This document shows, piece after piece, positions 37,043-46,594 of a DNA stretch of 64,000 nucleotides. Within the stretch, counting starts at the first letter, position 1; the number at the start of each line of letters is the position of its first letter. The DNA comes from Mannheimia cairinae (GTDB lineage: Bacteria; Pseudomonadota; Gammaproteobacteria; Enterobacterales; Pasteurellaceae): contig NZ_JAQSJE010000001.1 of NCBI RefSeq assembly GCF_028649535.1, positions 288,734 through 352,733 of the forward strand, written 5' to 3'. The notes under the pieces are model-generated. The model did no database searches and was not told the DNA's origin. It was given only the letters and a program-made list of their open reading frames with translations. A program made the translations under genes and the position numbers.

Positions 37043-38026
37043 ATGAATATCTTAGACTCTCTTCAATTTAGTATTGGTGTTACCCTCCCAACCATTTTGC
37101 TTATGCTATTTGGGATTTTCTTACGCCGTCGAAAATTCATTGATGATGTGTTCTGTAATACTGCTTCAAAGGTGGTATTTAACTTCACACTTCCGATTAT
37201 GATTTTCTTTAATATGCTAAAAAGCCCACTTGATTTTTCAAGCCAAATTAGCCTAATTACCACAGGTGTGGGCGGTTCTATTTTAATTTATTTATGGGCG
37301 GAATGGTGGGCGGCTCGGCATATTGAAAATCGTCGTTATCGTTGCATTTTCACTCAAGGCACTTTTCGCACCAATGCGGCTATTTTAGGGATTGCACTTA
37401 TTTTAAATGCCTATGGCGATAAAGCATTAGCAGCAGCTTCTGTTTATATTTCTTGCCTGGTTATTACTTTTAATGTGCTAGCTGTTATCACTCTGACTTC
37501 ATCACTTAGTGAGAAAAAAGTTAATGTGGGTAAATTAACCCTTTCTATTTTGAAAAACCCATTGATTTTAGCGGTTATAGTAGGTCTGATTTTCAACTAT
37601 TTCAATTTAGCAAATACTATTCCGAAAGCGATTGAGTCGGCAGGAAAACTGATTTCGAGCTTAACATTACCTCTTGCATTAATTTGCACAGGGGCAAGTA
37701 TTAATTTCAAACAGTTGAAACAATTTAACCAAGGTGCAGAAAGTACGGTTAATAAAATCGTCTTATTTTCTGCATTTATCCGCCTGATCCTTGCACCAAT
37801 TTTCTTGTTATTACTTGGGAAATTTATCCTTAATTTACCGCCAATGGAATTAGGCATTGTATTTATTGCAGCCTCTGCACCAGTGGCCGCTGCTACTTAT
37901 GCGATGGTAAAAAGCTATGGTGGCGACGGTGAAGCCGCTGCCAATTTAATTGGTGTAACTACACTTGGCTCAATGTTCAGTGCTAGCATTGGTCTATTTT
38001 TATTACGACAAATGGGGTGGGTGTAA
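37043..38026 (+). CDS. AEC-family transporter (auxin efflux carrier type)
   Basis: A 327-aa membrane protein with about ten helices in two five-helix repeats. It matches bacterial AEC permeases: FNFTLPIMIFFNML in repeat one and SLTLPLALICTGASINF in repeat two, ending APVAAATYAMVKSYGGDGEAAANLIGVTTLGS. Bacterial members move malonate, malate or other organic anions; the substrate here is unknown. The following phosphoesterase gene starts 34 bases later. Confidence 0.82.
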   Translation: MNILDSLQFSIGVTLPTILLMLFGIFLRRRKFIDDVFCNTASKVVFNFTLPIMIFFNMLKSPLDFSSQISLITTGVGGSILIYLWAEWWAARHIENRRYRCIFTQGTFRTNAAILGIALILNAYGDKALAAASVYISCLVITFNVLAVITLTSSLSEKKVNVGKLTLSILKNPLILAVIVGLIFNYFNLANTIPKAIESAGKLISSLTLPLALICTGASINFKQLKQFNQGAESTVNKIVLFSAFIRLILAPIFLLLLGKFILNLPPMELGIVFIAASAPVAAATYAMVKSYGGDGEAAANLIGVTTLGSMFSASIGLFLLRQMGWV

Positions 38027-38060
38027 GCTCGCCAAACAACCAAACAATAAGGAAACCCAC

Positions 38061-39146
38061 TTGGAATATCGTTATTACATTACAACAGCTATCGTTGTTA
38101 TTACCCTACAGCTATTCCTCTACTCTTTTGCCAGAACATTAGGGTGGCTGTTTAATCTCTCAACTAAATATCGCAGAATTGTCACTGCACTTGTTTTTTT
38201 AGCCATTAATGGCTTAGTTGTGCTACATATTACACGCACATTCCCTATTTTTAGAATAATGGCATTAGTGCTAGTTTTATTACTTTTTGCATTTTTCGTG
38301 AGTTTTTGCACCGCTTGTATTTACAAACTATGCAAAGGAAACAGTAGCATTAATCGATGGTTGAAAATCGCCTACCCTTTTGCTTTTTGCGGGCTTGTTG
38401 GGTTAGCACTCTATAATGCTTATGTGCCAACTGTTGTGCATTATTCGGTAAAAATAGATAAACCACTAGAAAAGCCAATACGCATAGGAATGGCAAGCGA
38501 TCTGCATTTAGGTAAATTGTTTGGTGCAAAACAGCTCGATAAACTGGCCGATCTGTTTAACCAAGAAAAAGTCGATATTATTTTATTACCCGGCGATATT
38601 ATGGACGATAATGTGGAAGTCTATCGTGCCGAAAATATGCAACCACACCTAGCAAAGCTCAAAGCACCGCTGGGAGTATATGCTACCCTTGGTAACCACG
38701 ATTTCTTTGGGGCACAAAATAGTATCGCCAGCGAAATTCAAAAGGCAGGCATTACCGTTTTATGGGATCAAGCGGTCGAAATTGATGGCAAATTTGCACT
38801 TGTTGGACGTAATGATGATTTAGTAAAAAATCGCCCGTCAGCAGAACAGTTATTGAAATCAATCAACACGAAACTGCCTGTGTTTTTATTAGATCATCGC
38901 CCAACCGAGATTGAAAAACACGCAAAATTGCCGATTGATATTCAAGTGTCTGGGCACGCTCATAAAGGGCAAGTTTTCCCTGCAAGTATTATTACTAAGG
39001 TAATGTATCGAATTCATTACGGCTACGAGCAAATTGGGCTAGGTCATTACTTTGTAACTTCAGGCTATGGCTTTTGGGGTGTGCCAATGCGGTTAGGTTC
39101 ACAATCTGAAGTAATGATTATTGATGTAGAAGGAAAAACACCTTAA
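38061..39146 (+). CDS. Membrane-anchored metallophosphoesterase, YaeI/YkuE-like
   Basis: A 361-aa protein with four N-terminal hydrophobic segments (to about residue 130), then a calcineurin-like phosphoesterase domain. Metal-binding motifs are visible: SDLHLGK (D-x-H), LLPGDIMDD (GD), LGNHDFFG (GNHD) and VSGHAHKGQ (GHxH). Similar enzymes (YaeI, LpxH-like) act on lipid-linked phosphates at the membrane. The frame is open from 37965, inside the previous gene; a TTG at 38061 with AAGGA seven bases away is the best start. An uptake-signal terminator follows. Confidence 0.8.
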   Translation: MEYRYYITTAIVVITLQLFLYSFARTLGWLFNLSTKYRRIVTALVFLAINGLVVLHITRTFPIFRIMALVLVLLLFAFFVSFCTACIYKLCKGNSSINRWLKIAYPFAFCGLVGLALYNAYVPTVVHYSVKIDKPLEKPIRIGMASDLHLGKLFGAKQLDKLADLFNQEKVDIILLPGDIMDDNVEVYRAENMQPHLAKLKAPLGVYATLGNHDFFGAQNSIASEIQKAGITVLWDQAVEIDGKFALVGRNDDLVKNRPSAEQLLKSINTKLPVFLLDHRPTEIEKHAKLPIDIQVSGHAHKGQVFPASIITKVMYRIHYGYEQIGLGHYFVTSGYGFWGVPMRLGSQSEVMIIDVEGKTP

Positions 39147-39154
39147 GCCTATGA

Positions 39155-39210
39155 CAAGCGGTTGAATTTTAGAGCAAAATTGCAAAAATATTTTGGGATT
39201 TGACCGCTTG
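39155..39210 (+). terminator. Inverted uptake-signal pair after the phosphoesterase gene
   Basis: CAAGCGGT (39155-39162) is opposed to ACCGCTTG (39203-39210), with further pairing toward the loop. It lies directly between the phosphoesterase stop and the gal promoter. Confidence 0.55.
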
Positions 39211-39222
39211 ACTTCATTATTT

Positions 39223-39265
39223 TGTGAGTTATATCACAGTCATTTTTAGTAATTTTCGCTATACT
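39223..39265 (+). promoter_or_regulatory. CRP-activated promoter of galTKM
   Basis: TGTGAGTTATATCACA at 39223-39238 is a perfect TGTGA-N6-TCACA CRP site. TATACT at 39260-39265 is a good -10 box. With transcription starting about 7 bases later (39272), the CRP centre lies at -41.5, the class II position. No GalR-type operator was obvious. Confidence 0.8.
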
Positions 39266-39296
39266 CTTGGTAATGTCTAATTTCGAGGAGTTGTAT

Positions 39297-40343
39297 ATGA
39301 GTGAATTTATCCTCAACGATCACCCACACCGTCGTTTTAATCCATTAAAAAATCAGTGGATTTTAGTTTCTCCCCATCGGGCAAAACGCCCTTGGCAAGG
39401 TCAGCAAGAAGAAATAGTTCAAGATGAGAAACCAAGCTACGATCCAACTTGCTATCTCTGCCCGGGTAATAAGCGTATTACAGGCGAAGAAAATCCGAAT
39501 TACACCAAACCCTTTGTATTTAAAAATGATTTTTCGGCATTATTAGCCGATACACCCGCACCTGAGCCAAGTGACGATCCTCTCTTTCAAATTTCTCACA
39601 CTCAAGGCGAAAGCCGAGTTATTTGCTTTTCACCCGATCATAGCAAAACTTTACCTCAGCTTTCAGTAAATGAAATTACCGATGTTGTTACCGTTTGGCA
39701 AGAACAAGCCAACGAGTTAAAAACACGTTATCAATGGGTACAAATCTTTGAAAATAAAGGCTCAATGATGGGTTGTTCTAATCCTCATCCGCACGGGCAA
39801 ATTTGGGCAAGTAATTTTTTACCAAATGAAATTGCGATTGAAGATCAGTGCCAGCAAGACTACTTTGAAAAATATGGTCGCGTGCTTTTGGTAGATTATG
39901 CAAAGCGTGAGTTAGAAAAGAAAGAACGTATTGTCGTGGAAACCGAAGATTGGGTTGCTGTAGTGCCTTATTGGGCAGCTTGGCCGTTTGAAACCTTGCT
40001 CTTACCAAAAGCTAAACAATTTAAGTCAATAACCGATCTAAATGAGGCGGAAAAAGCTGATTTAGCCTTAGCCCTGAAAAAGCTGACGACTCGTTACGAT
40101 AACTTATTTAATATCAGTTTCCCTTACTCAATGGGGTTCCACTTTGCCCCATTTAATGGCAAAGAAAATAGCCACTGGCAACTGCACGCTCATTTTTATC
40201 CGCCACTATTGCGTTCTGCTACTGTGCGTAAATTTATGGTTGGCTATGAAATGATGGCGGAAACACAACGTGATCTCACCCCAGAACAAGCTGCAGAACG
40301 CTTAAACGCAGTCAGCGATACACAACATTATAAAGATAAATAG
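39297..40343 (+). CDS. galT: Galactose-1-phosphate uridylyltransferase
   Basis: GalT exchanges UMP between UDP-glucose and galactose-1-phosphate in the Leloir pathway. The 348-aa protein has the same residue numbering as E. coli GalT at the active site: HPHGQ with H164, nucleophile H166 and Q168, and zinc ligands C52, C55 and H115. The ATG at 39297 follows GAGGAG; an upstream in-frame start at 39267 lies in the leader. It is first of galT-galK-galM; galE is not in this window. Confidence 0.97.
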   Translation: MSEFILNDHPHRRFNPLKNQWILVSPHRAKRPWQGQQEEIVQDEKPSYDPTCYLCPGNKRITGEENPNYTKPFVFKNDFSALLADTPAPEPSDDPLFQISHTQGESRVICFSPDHSKTLPQLSVNEITDVVTVWQEQANELKTRYQWVQIFENKGSMMGCSNPHPHGQIWASNFLPNEIAIEDQCQQDYFEKYGRVLLVDYAKRELEKKERIVVETEDWVAVVPYWAAWPFETLLLPKAKQFKSITDLNEAEKADLALALKKLTTRYDNLFNISFPYSMGFHFAPFNGKENSHWQLHAHFYPPLLRSATVRKFMVGYEMMAETQRDLTPEQAAERLNAVSDTQHYKDK

Positions 40344-40357
40344 TAAGGAATAGACAA

Positions 40358-41515
40358 ATGAAACCACAAGATATTGCCATTCAACAATTTGAAAAACATT
40401 TCGGTTATAGTGCTGAAAAAACGGTTTTTGCCCCTGGCAGAGTGAATATTATTGGTGAACATACCGACTACAACGATGGCTTTGTAATGCCTTGTGCCAT
40501 TAACTATGGCACTGCAGTAAGCTTTGCAAAACGTGATGACAATAAATGGCGAGTATTTGCAATTGATTTAAACGAGCAAGATGAATTTGACCTCAGCCAG
40601 CCGATTGAACCAAGCGAACATAAATGGGCTAATTATGTACGTGGTGTGGTGAAATTTATTCAAGCAAAACACCCAAATTTTAAACAAGGTGCTGATTTAG
40701 CTATTACCAGCGATGTGCCAATGTCATCAGGCTTAAGTTCTTCTGCAGCTCTTGAAGTCTCTATCGGAAAAACGGCTCAAGTGCTTGGTAATTTACCGCT
40801 TTCCTTAACCGAAATTGCGTTAATCGGGCAAGAGGCAGAAAATAAATTCGTAGGTTGTAACTGTGGCAATATGGATCAGCTTACTTCTGCTTTGGGGCAA
40901 AAAGATCATTTAGTGATGATAGATTGCCGCAGTTTAGACATTACTCCAACCCCTGTGCCACAAGGCTACTCTATTGCAATAATTAACTCTAACGTGAAAC
41001 ACGATTTAGTGGCAGGTGAATACAATAGCCGCCGCCAAGAGTGTGAATTTGCAGCTCATTTCTTTGGGGTTGCCAAATTGCGAGATGTCACACCTGAGCA
41101 ATTTATTACACGTGCGGCAGAGCTAAATGAAGTAAATGAACTTGCCTACAAACGTGCCAAACATATTATTAGCGAAAACCAGCGAGTGCTCGAAGCAGTT
41201 GAAGCATTAAATGCAAATGATATGGCAAGACTCGGTGAGCTAATGGGGCAATCTCACGACTCTATGCGTGATGATTTTGAAATCACTATTCCTGAAATTG
41301 ATTATTTAGTAGAACTTGCCCAAGTTGCGATTGGAAAAGATGGCGGAGCCCGTATGACGGGTGGCGGTTTCGGTGGCTGTATTGTTTGCTTAGTACCGAA
41401 TGAGAAAGTTGAGGCTCTTCGCCTACTTATTGCAGAAAATTACGAAAAACACACCGGCATTAAAGAAACATTCCATCTTTGTACTGCTTCAAACGGTGTG
41501 CGTGAGATTATCTAA
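40358..41515 (+). CDS. galK: Galactokinase
   Basis: GalK phosphorylates alpha-D-galactose to galactose-1-phosphate using ATP. The 385-aa GHMP-family protein shows the galactokinase signature [15 protein letters not shown] (about 28-42), the ATP-binding [11 protein letters not shown] near 125-135 and the C-terminal MTGGGFGGC. It begins 14 bases after galT and is followed 17 bases later by galM. Confidence 0.97.
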   Translation: MKPQDIAIQQFEKHFGYSAEKTVFAPGRVNIIGEHTDYNDGFVMPCAINYGTAVSFAKRDDNKWRVFAIDLNEQDEFDLSQPIEPSEHKWANYVRGVVKFIQAKHPNFKQGADLAITSDVPMSSGLSSSAALEVSIGKTAQVLGNLPLSLTEIALIGQEAENKFVGCNCGNMDQLTSALGQKDHLVMIDCRSLDITPTPVPQGYSIAIINSNVKHDLVAGEYNSRRQECEFAAHFFGVAKLRDVTPEQFITRAAELNEVNELAYKRAKHIISENQRVLEAVEALNANDMARLGELMGQSHDSMRDDFEITIPEIDYLVELAQVAIGKDGGARMTGGGFGGCIVCLVPNEKVEALRLLIAENYEKHTGIKETFHLCTASNGVREII

Positions 41516-41532
41516 TTCACAAGGAGATGTGT

Positions 41533-42501
41533 ATGAATTTATTTACCCTAGAAAATGAATTTTTAAAAATTACGCTTTCCGACTTTGGGGCGTCTTGGCT
41601 TTCTTGTGTTGTCAAAATGCCGAATGAAGAACGAGAGGTGTTAGTGACAACAGATGCAAAAAACTGGCAAAAACAGACCGCTTTTTTTGGGGCAACCATT
41701 GGCCGTTACGCTAACCGCATTGCCGATGCCAAATATTCCCTGAATGGTAAAACCTACCATTTGCCTAAGAATAACGGCGAAAATAATCTTCACAGCGGGC
41801 CATTAGGGGCGGATAAAGTGCTTTGGAGCTTAGAAAACCAAAGCCCGCAAGCGGTCAAATTTTCTTATATTTTTGCAGATGGCGAGCAAGGTTTTGGGGG
41901 AGAAGTAAAAGCCTTTGTGGAGTATCAATTAGTTGAAAATGAGCTAAAAATTATTTTTGATGCAACATCAGACCAAGACACTCCGCTTTGTTTGACTAAT
42001 CACGCTTATTTTAACCTACAAGGCTCAGAAAATATTTTAGAACATCAATTACAGCTCAATGCGGAAAAATATTTGCCTGTTGATGCTAGCGGTATTCCCA
42101 ACGCTCCCCTTAAAGAGGTGGCAGGTACAAGTTTTGATTTCCGCAAGGCGAAGAAAATTGGGCAAGATCTTCTAGCAGATGAAGACCAAAAAGCAGTAAA
42201 AGGCTACGATCACGCTTTTCAACTTGCAAAAAGTAGCGAAAATTTAACCGCTTGTTTATCGGTTGATGATTTAAAAATGGAGCTTTACACCACAATGCCA
42301 GCCATTCAAATCTACACCGGCAACTGGCTTAAGGGGCAACCTAACCTTAATGGTGGCGAACACAACGATTATGCAGGCATTGCACTAGAACCAGAGTTTT
42401 TCCCAAATTCAGTAAACCAACCTGAACTATTACAATTTGGTGGGATTACCAAGGCGGGAGAAAGTTATCATCATTGGATAGGTTACAGATTTTCATTGTA
42501 A
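41533..42501 (+). CDS. galM: Aldose 1-epimerase (galactose mutarotase)
   Basis: GalM interconverts beta- and alpha-D-galactose so that GalK receives its substrate. The 322-aa protein has the family's GRYANRIADA, the NNLHSGPLG region, the catalytic histidine in LTNHAYFNLQG and the glutamate in GIALEPEFFPNS. The ATG at 41533 is six bases after AAGGAG; an ATG at 41527 is too close to the ribosome site. It ends the gal operon, and a strong terminator follows. Confidence 0.95.
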   Translation: MNLFTLENEFLKITLSDFGASWLSCVVKMPNEEREVLVTTDAKNWQKQTAFFGATIGRYANRIADAKYSLNGKTYHLPKNNGENNLHSGPLGADKVLWSLENQSPQAVKFSYIFADGEQGFGGEVKAFVEYQLVENELKIIFDATSDQDTPLCLTNHAYFNLQGSENILEHQLQLNAEKYLPVDASGIPNAPLKEVAGTSFDFRKAKKIGQDLLADEDQKAVKGYDHAFQLAKSSENLTACLSVDDLKMELYTTMPAIQIYTGNWLKGQPNLNGGEHNDYAGIALEPEFFPNSVNQPELLQFGGITKAGESYHHWIGYRFSL

Positions 42502-42510
42502 ATATGATAA

Positions 42511-42534
42511 AAATAGGGGATTTCTCCCCTATTT
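42511..42534. terminator. Bidirectional terminator between galM and ytfJ
   Basis: AAATAGGGGA (42511-42520) pairs perfectly with TCCCCTATTT (42525-42534) around a TTTC loop. It sits between convergent genes. Confidence 0.85.
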
Positions 42535-42540
42535 CATCAC

Positions 42541-43098
42541 TTATTGAGCTAATCGCTTAACCAAACTCATCACATCTTCAATCTGTTTTACCGATAATTT
42601 TCCTTCTGAAGTAAATTGTACTTTGCCAGACTTATCTAAAACAGCAATAAAGCTCTCCTTTTCTTTTAAGCCCCAAGCTTTTTTTACTTTACCTTGTTGA
42701 TCTAATACAACTTGTGTATGGGGATTAGCTAATTTTCCATCTTCTACACTACTCTTTACAAACAAACCAGTCCCCACAACGGCATCATCAGCATTGACAA
42801 TAGTTACGGTTTGATATTTTTCACGGTTAAGTCCCGCATTTCTAATAGCTGCCATTAATGCTTCATTTTTCTCTTTTACAGAGCTTCGACCAGCAAAATG
42901 GTGAATAACTCGCACTTTCCCTACTAATGCGGAAGAATCCCAATTTTTATACGCAATTTTGCCTGCAGAAACAGTTAATTCTCCATCTTTCTTTACCGAC
43001 ACTGATGGTAAATTTTGATTTAGTTGAACATTGTGAGCAAATGCCATATTTGCAAAACATAAGCCAAAGATAACCGCTAGTTTAGAGTGTTTTTTCAT
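42541..43098 (-). CDS. ytfJ: YtfJ family periplasmic protein
   Basis: A 185-aa precursor with a Sec signal peptide (MKKHSKLAVIFGLCFANMAFA, then HNVQLN). YtfJ proteins have a thioredoxin-like fold but no clear catalytic cysteines; none remain in the mature part here. VRVIHHFAGRSSVKEKNEALMAAI is the conserved region. The function is unknown. It is divergent from yajC, and the 192-base gap between them must hold both promoters. Confidence 0.87.
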   Translation of the reverse strand: MKKHSKLAVIFGLCFANMAFAHNVQLNQNLPSVSVKKDGELTVSAGKIAYKNWDSSALVGKVRVIHHFAGRSSVKEKNEALMAAIRNAGLNREKYQTVTIVNADDAVVGTGLFVKSSVEDGKLANPHTQVVLDQQGKVKKAWGLKEKESFIAVLDKSGKVQFTSEGKLSVKQIEDVMSLVKRLAQ

Positions 43099-43290
43099 TT
43101 TTTATTCCTATTGTGAGTAAAATTCTACCTGTATCAAATACAATTTGCTGATTTTACTTAAAGTATTGTTTAAAAGAAAAGCATTCGATGAATTTTTCTA
43201 CTCGTTAATTCATTGAATTTATGCTATTTTAGCAAATGTTTTTTATAACATTTATTTTTTATCAATTTATACAAAATTTAAGGAGCTTTT

Positions 43291-43584
43291 ATGCAACAAG
43301 GTAGCGGAATGGAAATGATCTTTATTCTGGTTATTTTTGGTTTAATTTTCTATTTTATGATTTACCGCCCTCAAGCAAAACGTCAAAAACAACAACGTGA
43401 ATTGCTTGCAAGCCTAGCAAAAGGTGAAGAAGTTTTAACTAGCGGTGGTTTAATCGGTAAAATCACGAAAGTTTCTGCAGAGAACGATAATATTGTTATC
43501 GCATTAAATGATACAACTGAAGTAACAATTAAACGTGATTTCGTGGTTGCCGTGTTACCGAAAGGTTCATTAAAATCTCTTTAA
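43291..43584 (+). CDS. yajC: Sec translocon accessory subunit YajC
   Basis: YajC joins SecDF beside SecYEG in the inner membrane. The 97-aa protein has one helix (about 9-27, IFILVIFGLIFYFMIYRPQ) and the cytoplasmic sequence RPQAKRQKQQRELLASLAKGEEVLTSGGLIGKI typical of the family. AAGGAGC lies at good spacing. It opens the yajC-secD-secF operon; tgt, often found just upstream, is not here. Confidence 0.95.
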   Translation: MQQGSGMEMIFILVIFGLIFYFMIYRPQAKRQKQQRELLASLAKGEEVLTSGGLIGKITKVSAENDNIVIALNDTTEVTIKRDFVVAVLPKGSLKSL

Positions 43585-43615
43585 TTAATAAACACTTAAC
43601 ATTTGGGGATTTATT

Positions 43616-45457
43616 GTGTTAAACCGTTTCCCTCTATGGAAGAATTTAATGGTGATCTTCGTGATCGCCATTGGTGCTTTATATGCCCTTCCAAATTTAT
43701 ATGGCGAAGATCCATCAGTACAAATTTCCGGTACTCGTGGACAAGAAGCAACGCCTGAAACTCTTGCTCAAGTCCAATCTACGCTTTCATCAATGAATAT
43801 TCAACCGAAATCAGCTATTTTAGAAAATGGTTCAATTTTGGTACGTTTAGAAAGTGATGAGCAACAACTCCCTGCTAAAGAAAAAATTTCTGAAGCACTT
43901 GGCAATCAATATTCTGTTGCTTTAAACCTTGCACCCGCAACACCAAATTGGCTAACAGATATTGGCGGTAGCCCAATGAAACGAGGTTTAGATTTACGTG
44001 GTGGTGTACGCTTTTTAATGGAAGTTGATATGAATGCAGCACTAACCAAGCAACAAGACTCTTTGCAAGACAGTCTGCGTAATGATTTCCGTAAAGAGAA
44101 GCTGCAGTATAAAGCGGTTAAAAAAGGCGAAAATTTTGCTACTGAGATTGAATTTATAGATAACAATACCGCTGAAAATGCTATTCGTTTAATTCGTCGT
44201 ATGCACCCAAATCTTGATATTTTGGTTAGTGCAAATAACGTAACATTAACACCCTCAGATCAAGCTTTATCAGACTCTCGTAGCTCTGCCATTGAGCAAA
44301 ACTTATCTATTTTACGTAAGCGTGTTGAAGAATTAGGTGTCTCTGAACCAACAATTCAACGTCAAGGTGCTGATCGTATTGTTGTGGAATTACCAGGGGT
44401 TCAAGATACTGCTAGAGCAAAAGAGCTTTTAGGTGCAACCGCAACGCTTGAATTTCGTTTAGTTAATACTGAGGCAAATTTGGCTTCAGCAACTCGAGGA
44501 ATTGTACCTGCTGATTCTGAAGTGCAAAATAATCGTGATGGAGCACCTGTTGTTTTACTACGTAAACCAGCTCTTGGCGGTGAACATATTATTGATGCAA
44601 CCGCAGGAACTGATGAACGAGGCTTACCACAAGTTAGCATTAAATTAGATGCTGAAGGTGGTAATATGATGGGTGAAATTACTAAAATTGCCGTAGGAAA
44701 ACCAATGGCAACACTTTATAGTGAATTTAAAGACTCTGGCCGTAAAGATGCTAATGGCAAAGTGATTTTAGAAAAACACCAAGAAGTGATTAATGTAGCC
44801 ACTATTCAAACTCGTCTTGGTAGCCAATTCCAAATTACGGGTATTAATTCATCTGCAGAAGCACAAAACTTAGCCGTTCTATTACGTTCTGGTGCATTAA
44901 TCGCACCGATTGTGATTGTAGAAGAACGTACCATTGGTGCATCTTTAGGTGCAGATAATGTAAAACAAGGGATGGAAGCAGGTATGCTTGGCTTGGCACT
45001 CACTATTGTTTTCTGTCTATTTTTCTATAAAGTGTTCGGCATCTTCGCCGCTCTTGCCCTTGTTACCAATATGATTTTAACTATTGGGTTAATGTCATTA
45101 ATTGGTGCAACATTAACTATGCCGGGTATTGCAGGGATTGTTCTTGCTGTTGGTATGTCTGTAGATGCCAACGTTCTAATTTATGAACGTATTAAAGAAG
45201 AACTTCGTAACGGACGTTCGATTCAACAGGCAATTCACGAAGGTTATAATGGTGCATTCTCAAGTATTTTTGATGCGAACCTAACAACCGTTCTTACCTC
45301 ACTTGTACTTTATGGTGTAGGAACAGGCCCAGTAAAAGGCTTTGCTGTTACACTTGCATTAGGGGTTATTATCTCTATGTTTACGGCTATTACAGGCACT
45401 CGAATGTTAGTAAACTGGGTGTATGGTGGCAAACGAGTGAAGAAACTTTGGATTTAA
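43616..45457 (+). CDS. secD: Protein translocase subunit SecD
   Basis: SecD uses the proton motive force to pull exported proteins across the inner membrane. The 613-aa protein (E. coli 615) has one N-terminal helix, a large periplasmic region including DIGGSPMKRGLDLRGGVRFLMEVD, and five C-terminal helices with GMSVDANVLIYERIKEELRNGR. The start codon is GTG, preceded by TTGGGGA. It is 31 bases after yajC and 10 before secF. Confidence 0.97.
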   Translation: MLNRFPLWKNLMVIFVIAIGALYALPNLYGEDPSVQISGTRGQEATPETLAQVQSTLSSMNIQPKSAILENGSILVRLESDEQQLPAKEKISEALGNQYSVALNLAPATPNWLTDIGGSPMKRGLDLRGGVRFLMEVDMNAALTKQQDSLQDSLRNDFRKEKLQYKAVKKGENFATEIEFIDNNTAENAIRLIRRMHPNLDILVSANNVTLTPSDQALSDSRSSAIEQNLSILRKRVEELGVSEPTIQRQGADRIVVELPGVQDTARAKELLGATATLEFRLVNTEANLASATRGIVPADSEVQNNRDGAPVVLLRKPALGGEHIIDATAGTDERGLPQVSIKLDAEGGNMMGEITKIAVGKPMATLYSEFKDSGRKDANGKVILEKHQEVINVATIQTRLGSQFQITGINSSAEAQNLAVLLRSGALIAPIVIVEERTIGASLGADNVKQGMEAGMLGLALTIVFCLFFYKVFGIFAALALVTNMILTIGLMSLIGATLTMPGIAGIVLAVGMSVDANVLIYERIKEELRNGRSIQQAIHEGYNGAFSSIFDANLTTVLTSLVLYGVGTGPVKGFAVTLALGVIISMFTAITGTRMLVNWVYGGKRVKKLWI

Positions 45458-45467
45458 GGTGGAATAA

Positions 45468-46442
45468 ATGGCTATTGAAAATACAAAACAAGATGTAGCA
45501 GATATTAAACTGCCTTATAAGTTAGTTCCGTTTATGAAATACCGCTATGTCGGTTTCATCTTCTCGTTAATTATTACCGCTTTGTGTTTGTTTACCATCA
45601 TTACAAAAGGGCTTAATTGGGGGTTAGACTTTACTGGCGGAACCGTTATTGAGACACAATTTTCTCAACCTGCTGATTTAGCAACGCTTCGATCTGCACT
45701 TGATGAAAATGGTTATGGAAGTGCTTTAGTCCAAACCACAGGCAGCCAAAGAGATCTTATGATTCGCTTATCGGCAAACGCAGGCGATATGAGTGTTGGC
45801 AATCAGGTAATGGATATTATCCATCAACAATTAGATCCAAATGCGATTATCAAAAGTATAGAATTTGTTGGTCCAAATGTTGGGGAAGAATTAACCCAAG
45901 GTGCTATCTATGCAACTCTTGCAACATTAGCGATGCTACTTATTTATGTAGGTACTCGCTTTGAATGGCGTTTAGCGGTTGGTGGTATTATGGCTCTTTT
46001 CCACGATGTATTAGTGACTATTGGTATTTTCTCATTCTTACAAATTGAGATTGATCTTACCTTCGTTGCAGCTATTTTGTCAGTAGTGGGATATTCACTT
46101 AATGACTCCATTGTGGTTTTTGACCGTGTACGTGAAAATTTTGTCAAAGTGCGTCGTTCTAATTCCATTGAAATTATTGATATTTCATTAAGTCAAACAC
46201 TTGCTCGTACATTAATGACTTCCTTAACAACCCTATTTGTTGTGCTAGCATTATTCTATTTAGGTGGTCCAACACTACATAGTTTCTCGCTTGCACTATT
46301 AATTGGTATTGGTTTTGGTACATATTCTTCAATTTATGTTGCTATTGGTATTGCACTTCAACTTGGTTTAAAACGTGAGCATATGCTCCAACCAGTCGTT
46401 GAAAAAGAAGGTGCCGATCAAGATTCATTTATTGATTACTAA
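45468..46442 (+). CDS. secF: Protein translocase subunit SecF
   Basis: SecF forms a complex with SecD. The 324-aa protein has six helices, the early GLNWGLDFTGGTVIE, and the later GYSLNDSIVVFDRVREN that matches the conserved helix-4 motif of SecF. It closes the operon; the terminator at 46447-46470 follows at once. Confidence 0.97.
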   Translation: MAIENTKQDVADIKLPYKLVPFMKYRYVGFIFSLIITALCLFTIITKGLNWGLDFTGGTVIETQFSQPADLATLRSALDENGYGSALVQTTGSQRDLMIRLSANAGDMSVGNQVMDIIHQQLDPNAIIKSIEFVGPNVGEELTQGAIYATLATLAMLLIYVGTRFEWRLAVGGIMALFHDVLVTIGIFSFLQIEIDLTFVAAILSVVGYSLNDSIVVFDRVRENFVKVRRSNSIEIIDISLSQTLARTLMTSLTTLFVVLALFYLGGPTLHSFSLALLIGIGFGTYSSIYVAIGIALQLGLKREHMLQPVVEKEGADQDSFIDY

Positions 46443-46446
46443 GCAT

Positions 46447-46478
46447 AAAGGCAGGGTTATTCCTGCCTTTATTGTTTC
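46447..46478 (+). terminator. Terminator of yajC-secD-secF
   Basis: AAAGGCAGG (46447-46455) pairs perfectly with CCTGCCTTT (46462-46470), loop of 6, followed by ATTGTTT. Confidence 0.85.
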
Positions 46479-46594
46479 TAAGTTATCTATAAATTCTCTC
46501 AATCAGTAAAGCAAACGTTTGCTTATCTTATCTAACTTCTGTAAAATTCAGCTTTCAAAATCTCCTCCCTCCGATTTTATTACTTGAGGTCTTT

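Noticed and set aside
38061-38120. Long N-terminal version of the phosphoesterase from 37965
   Set aside because: It would overlap the AEC transporter by 62 bases without a ribosome site; TTG at 38061 has one.
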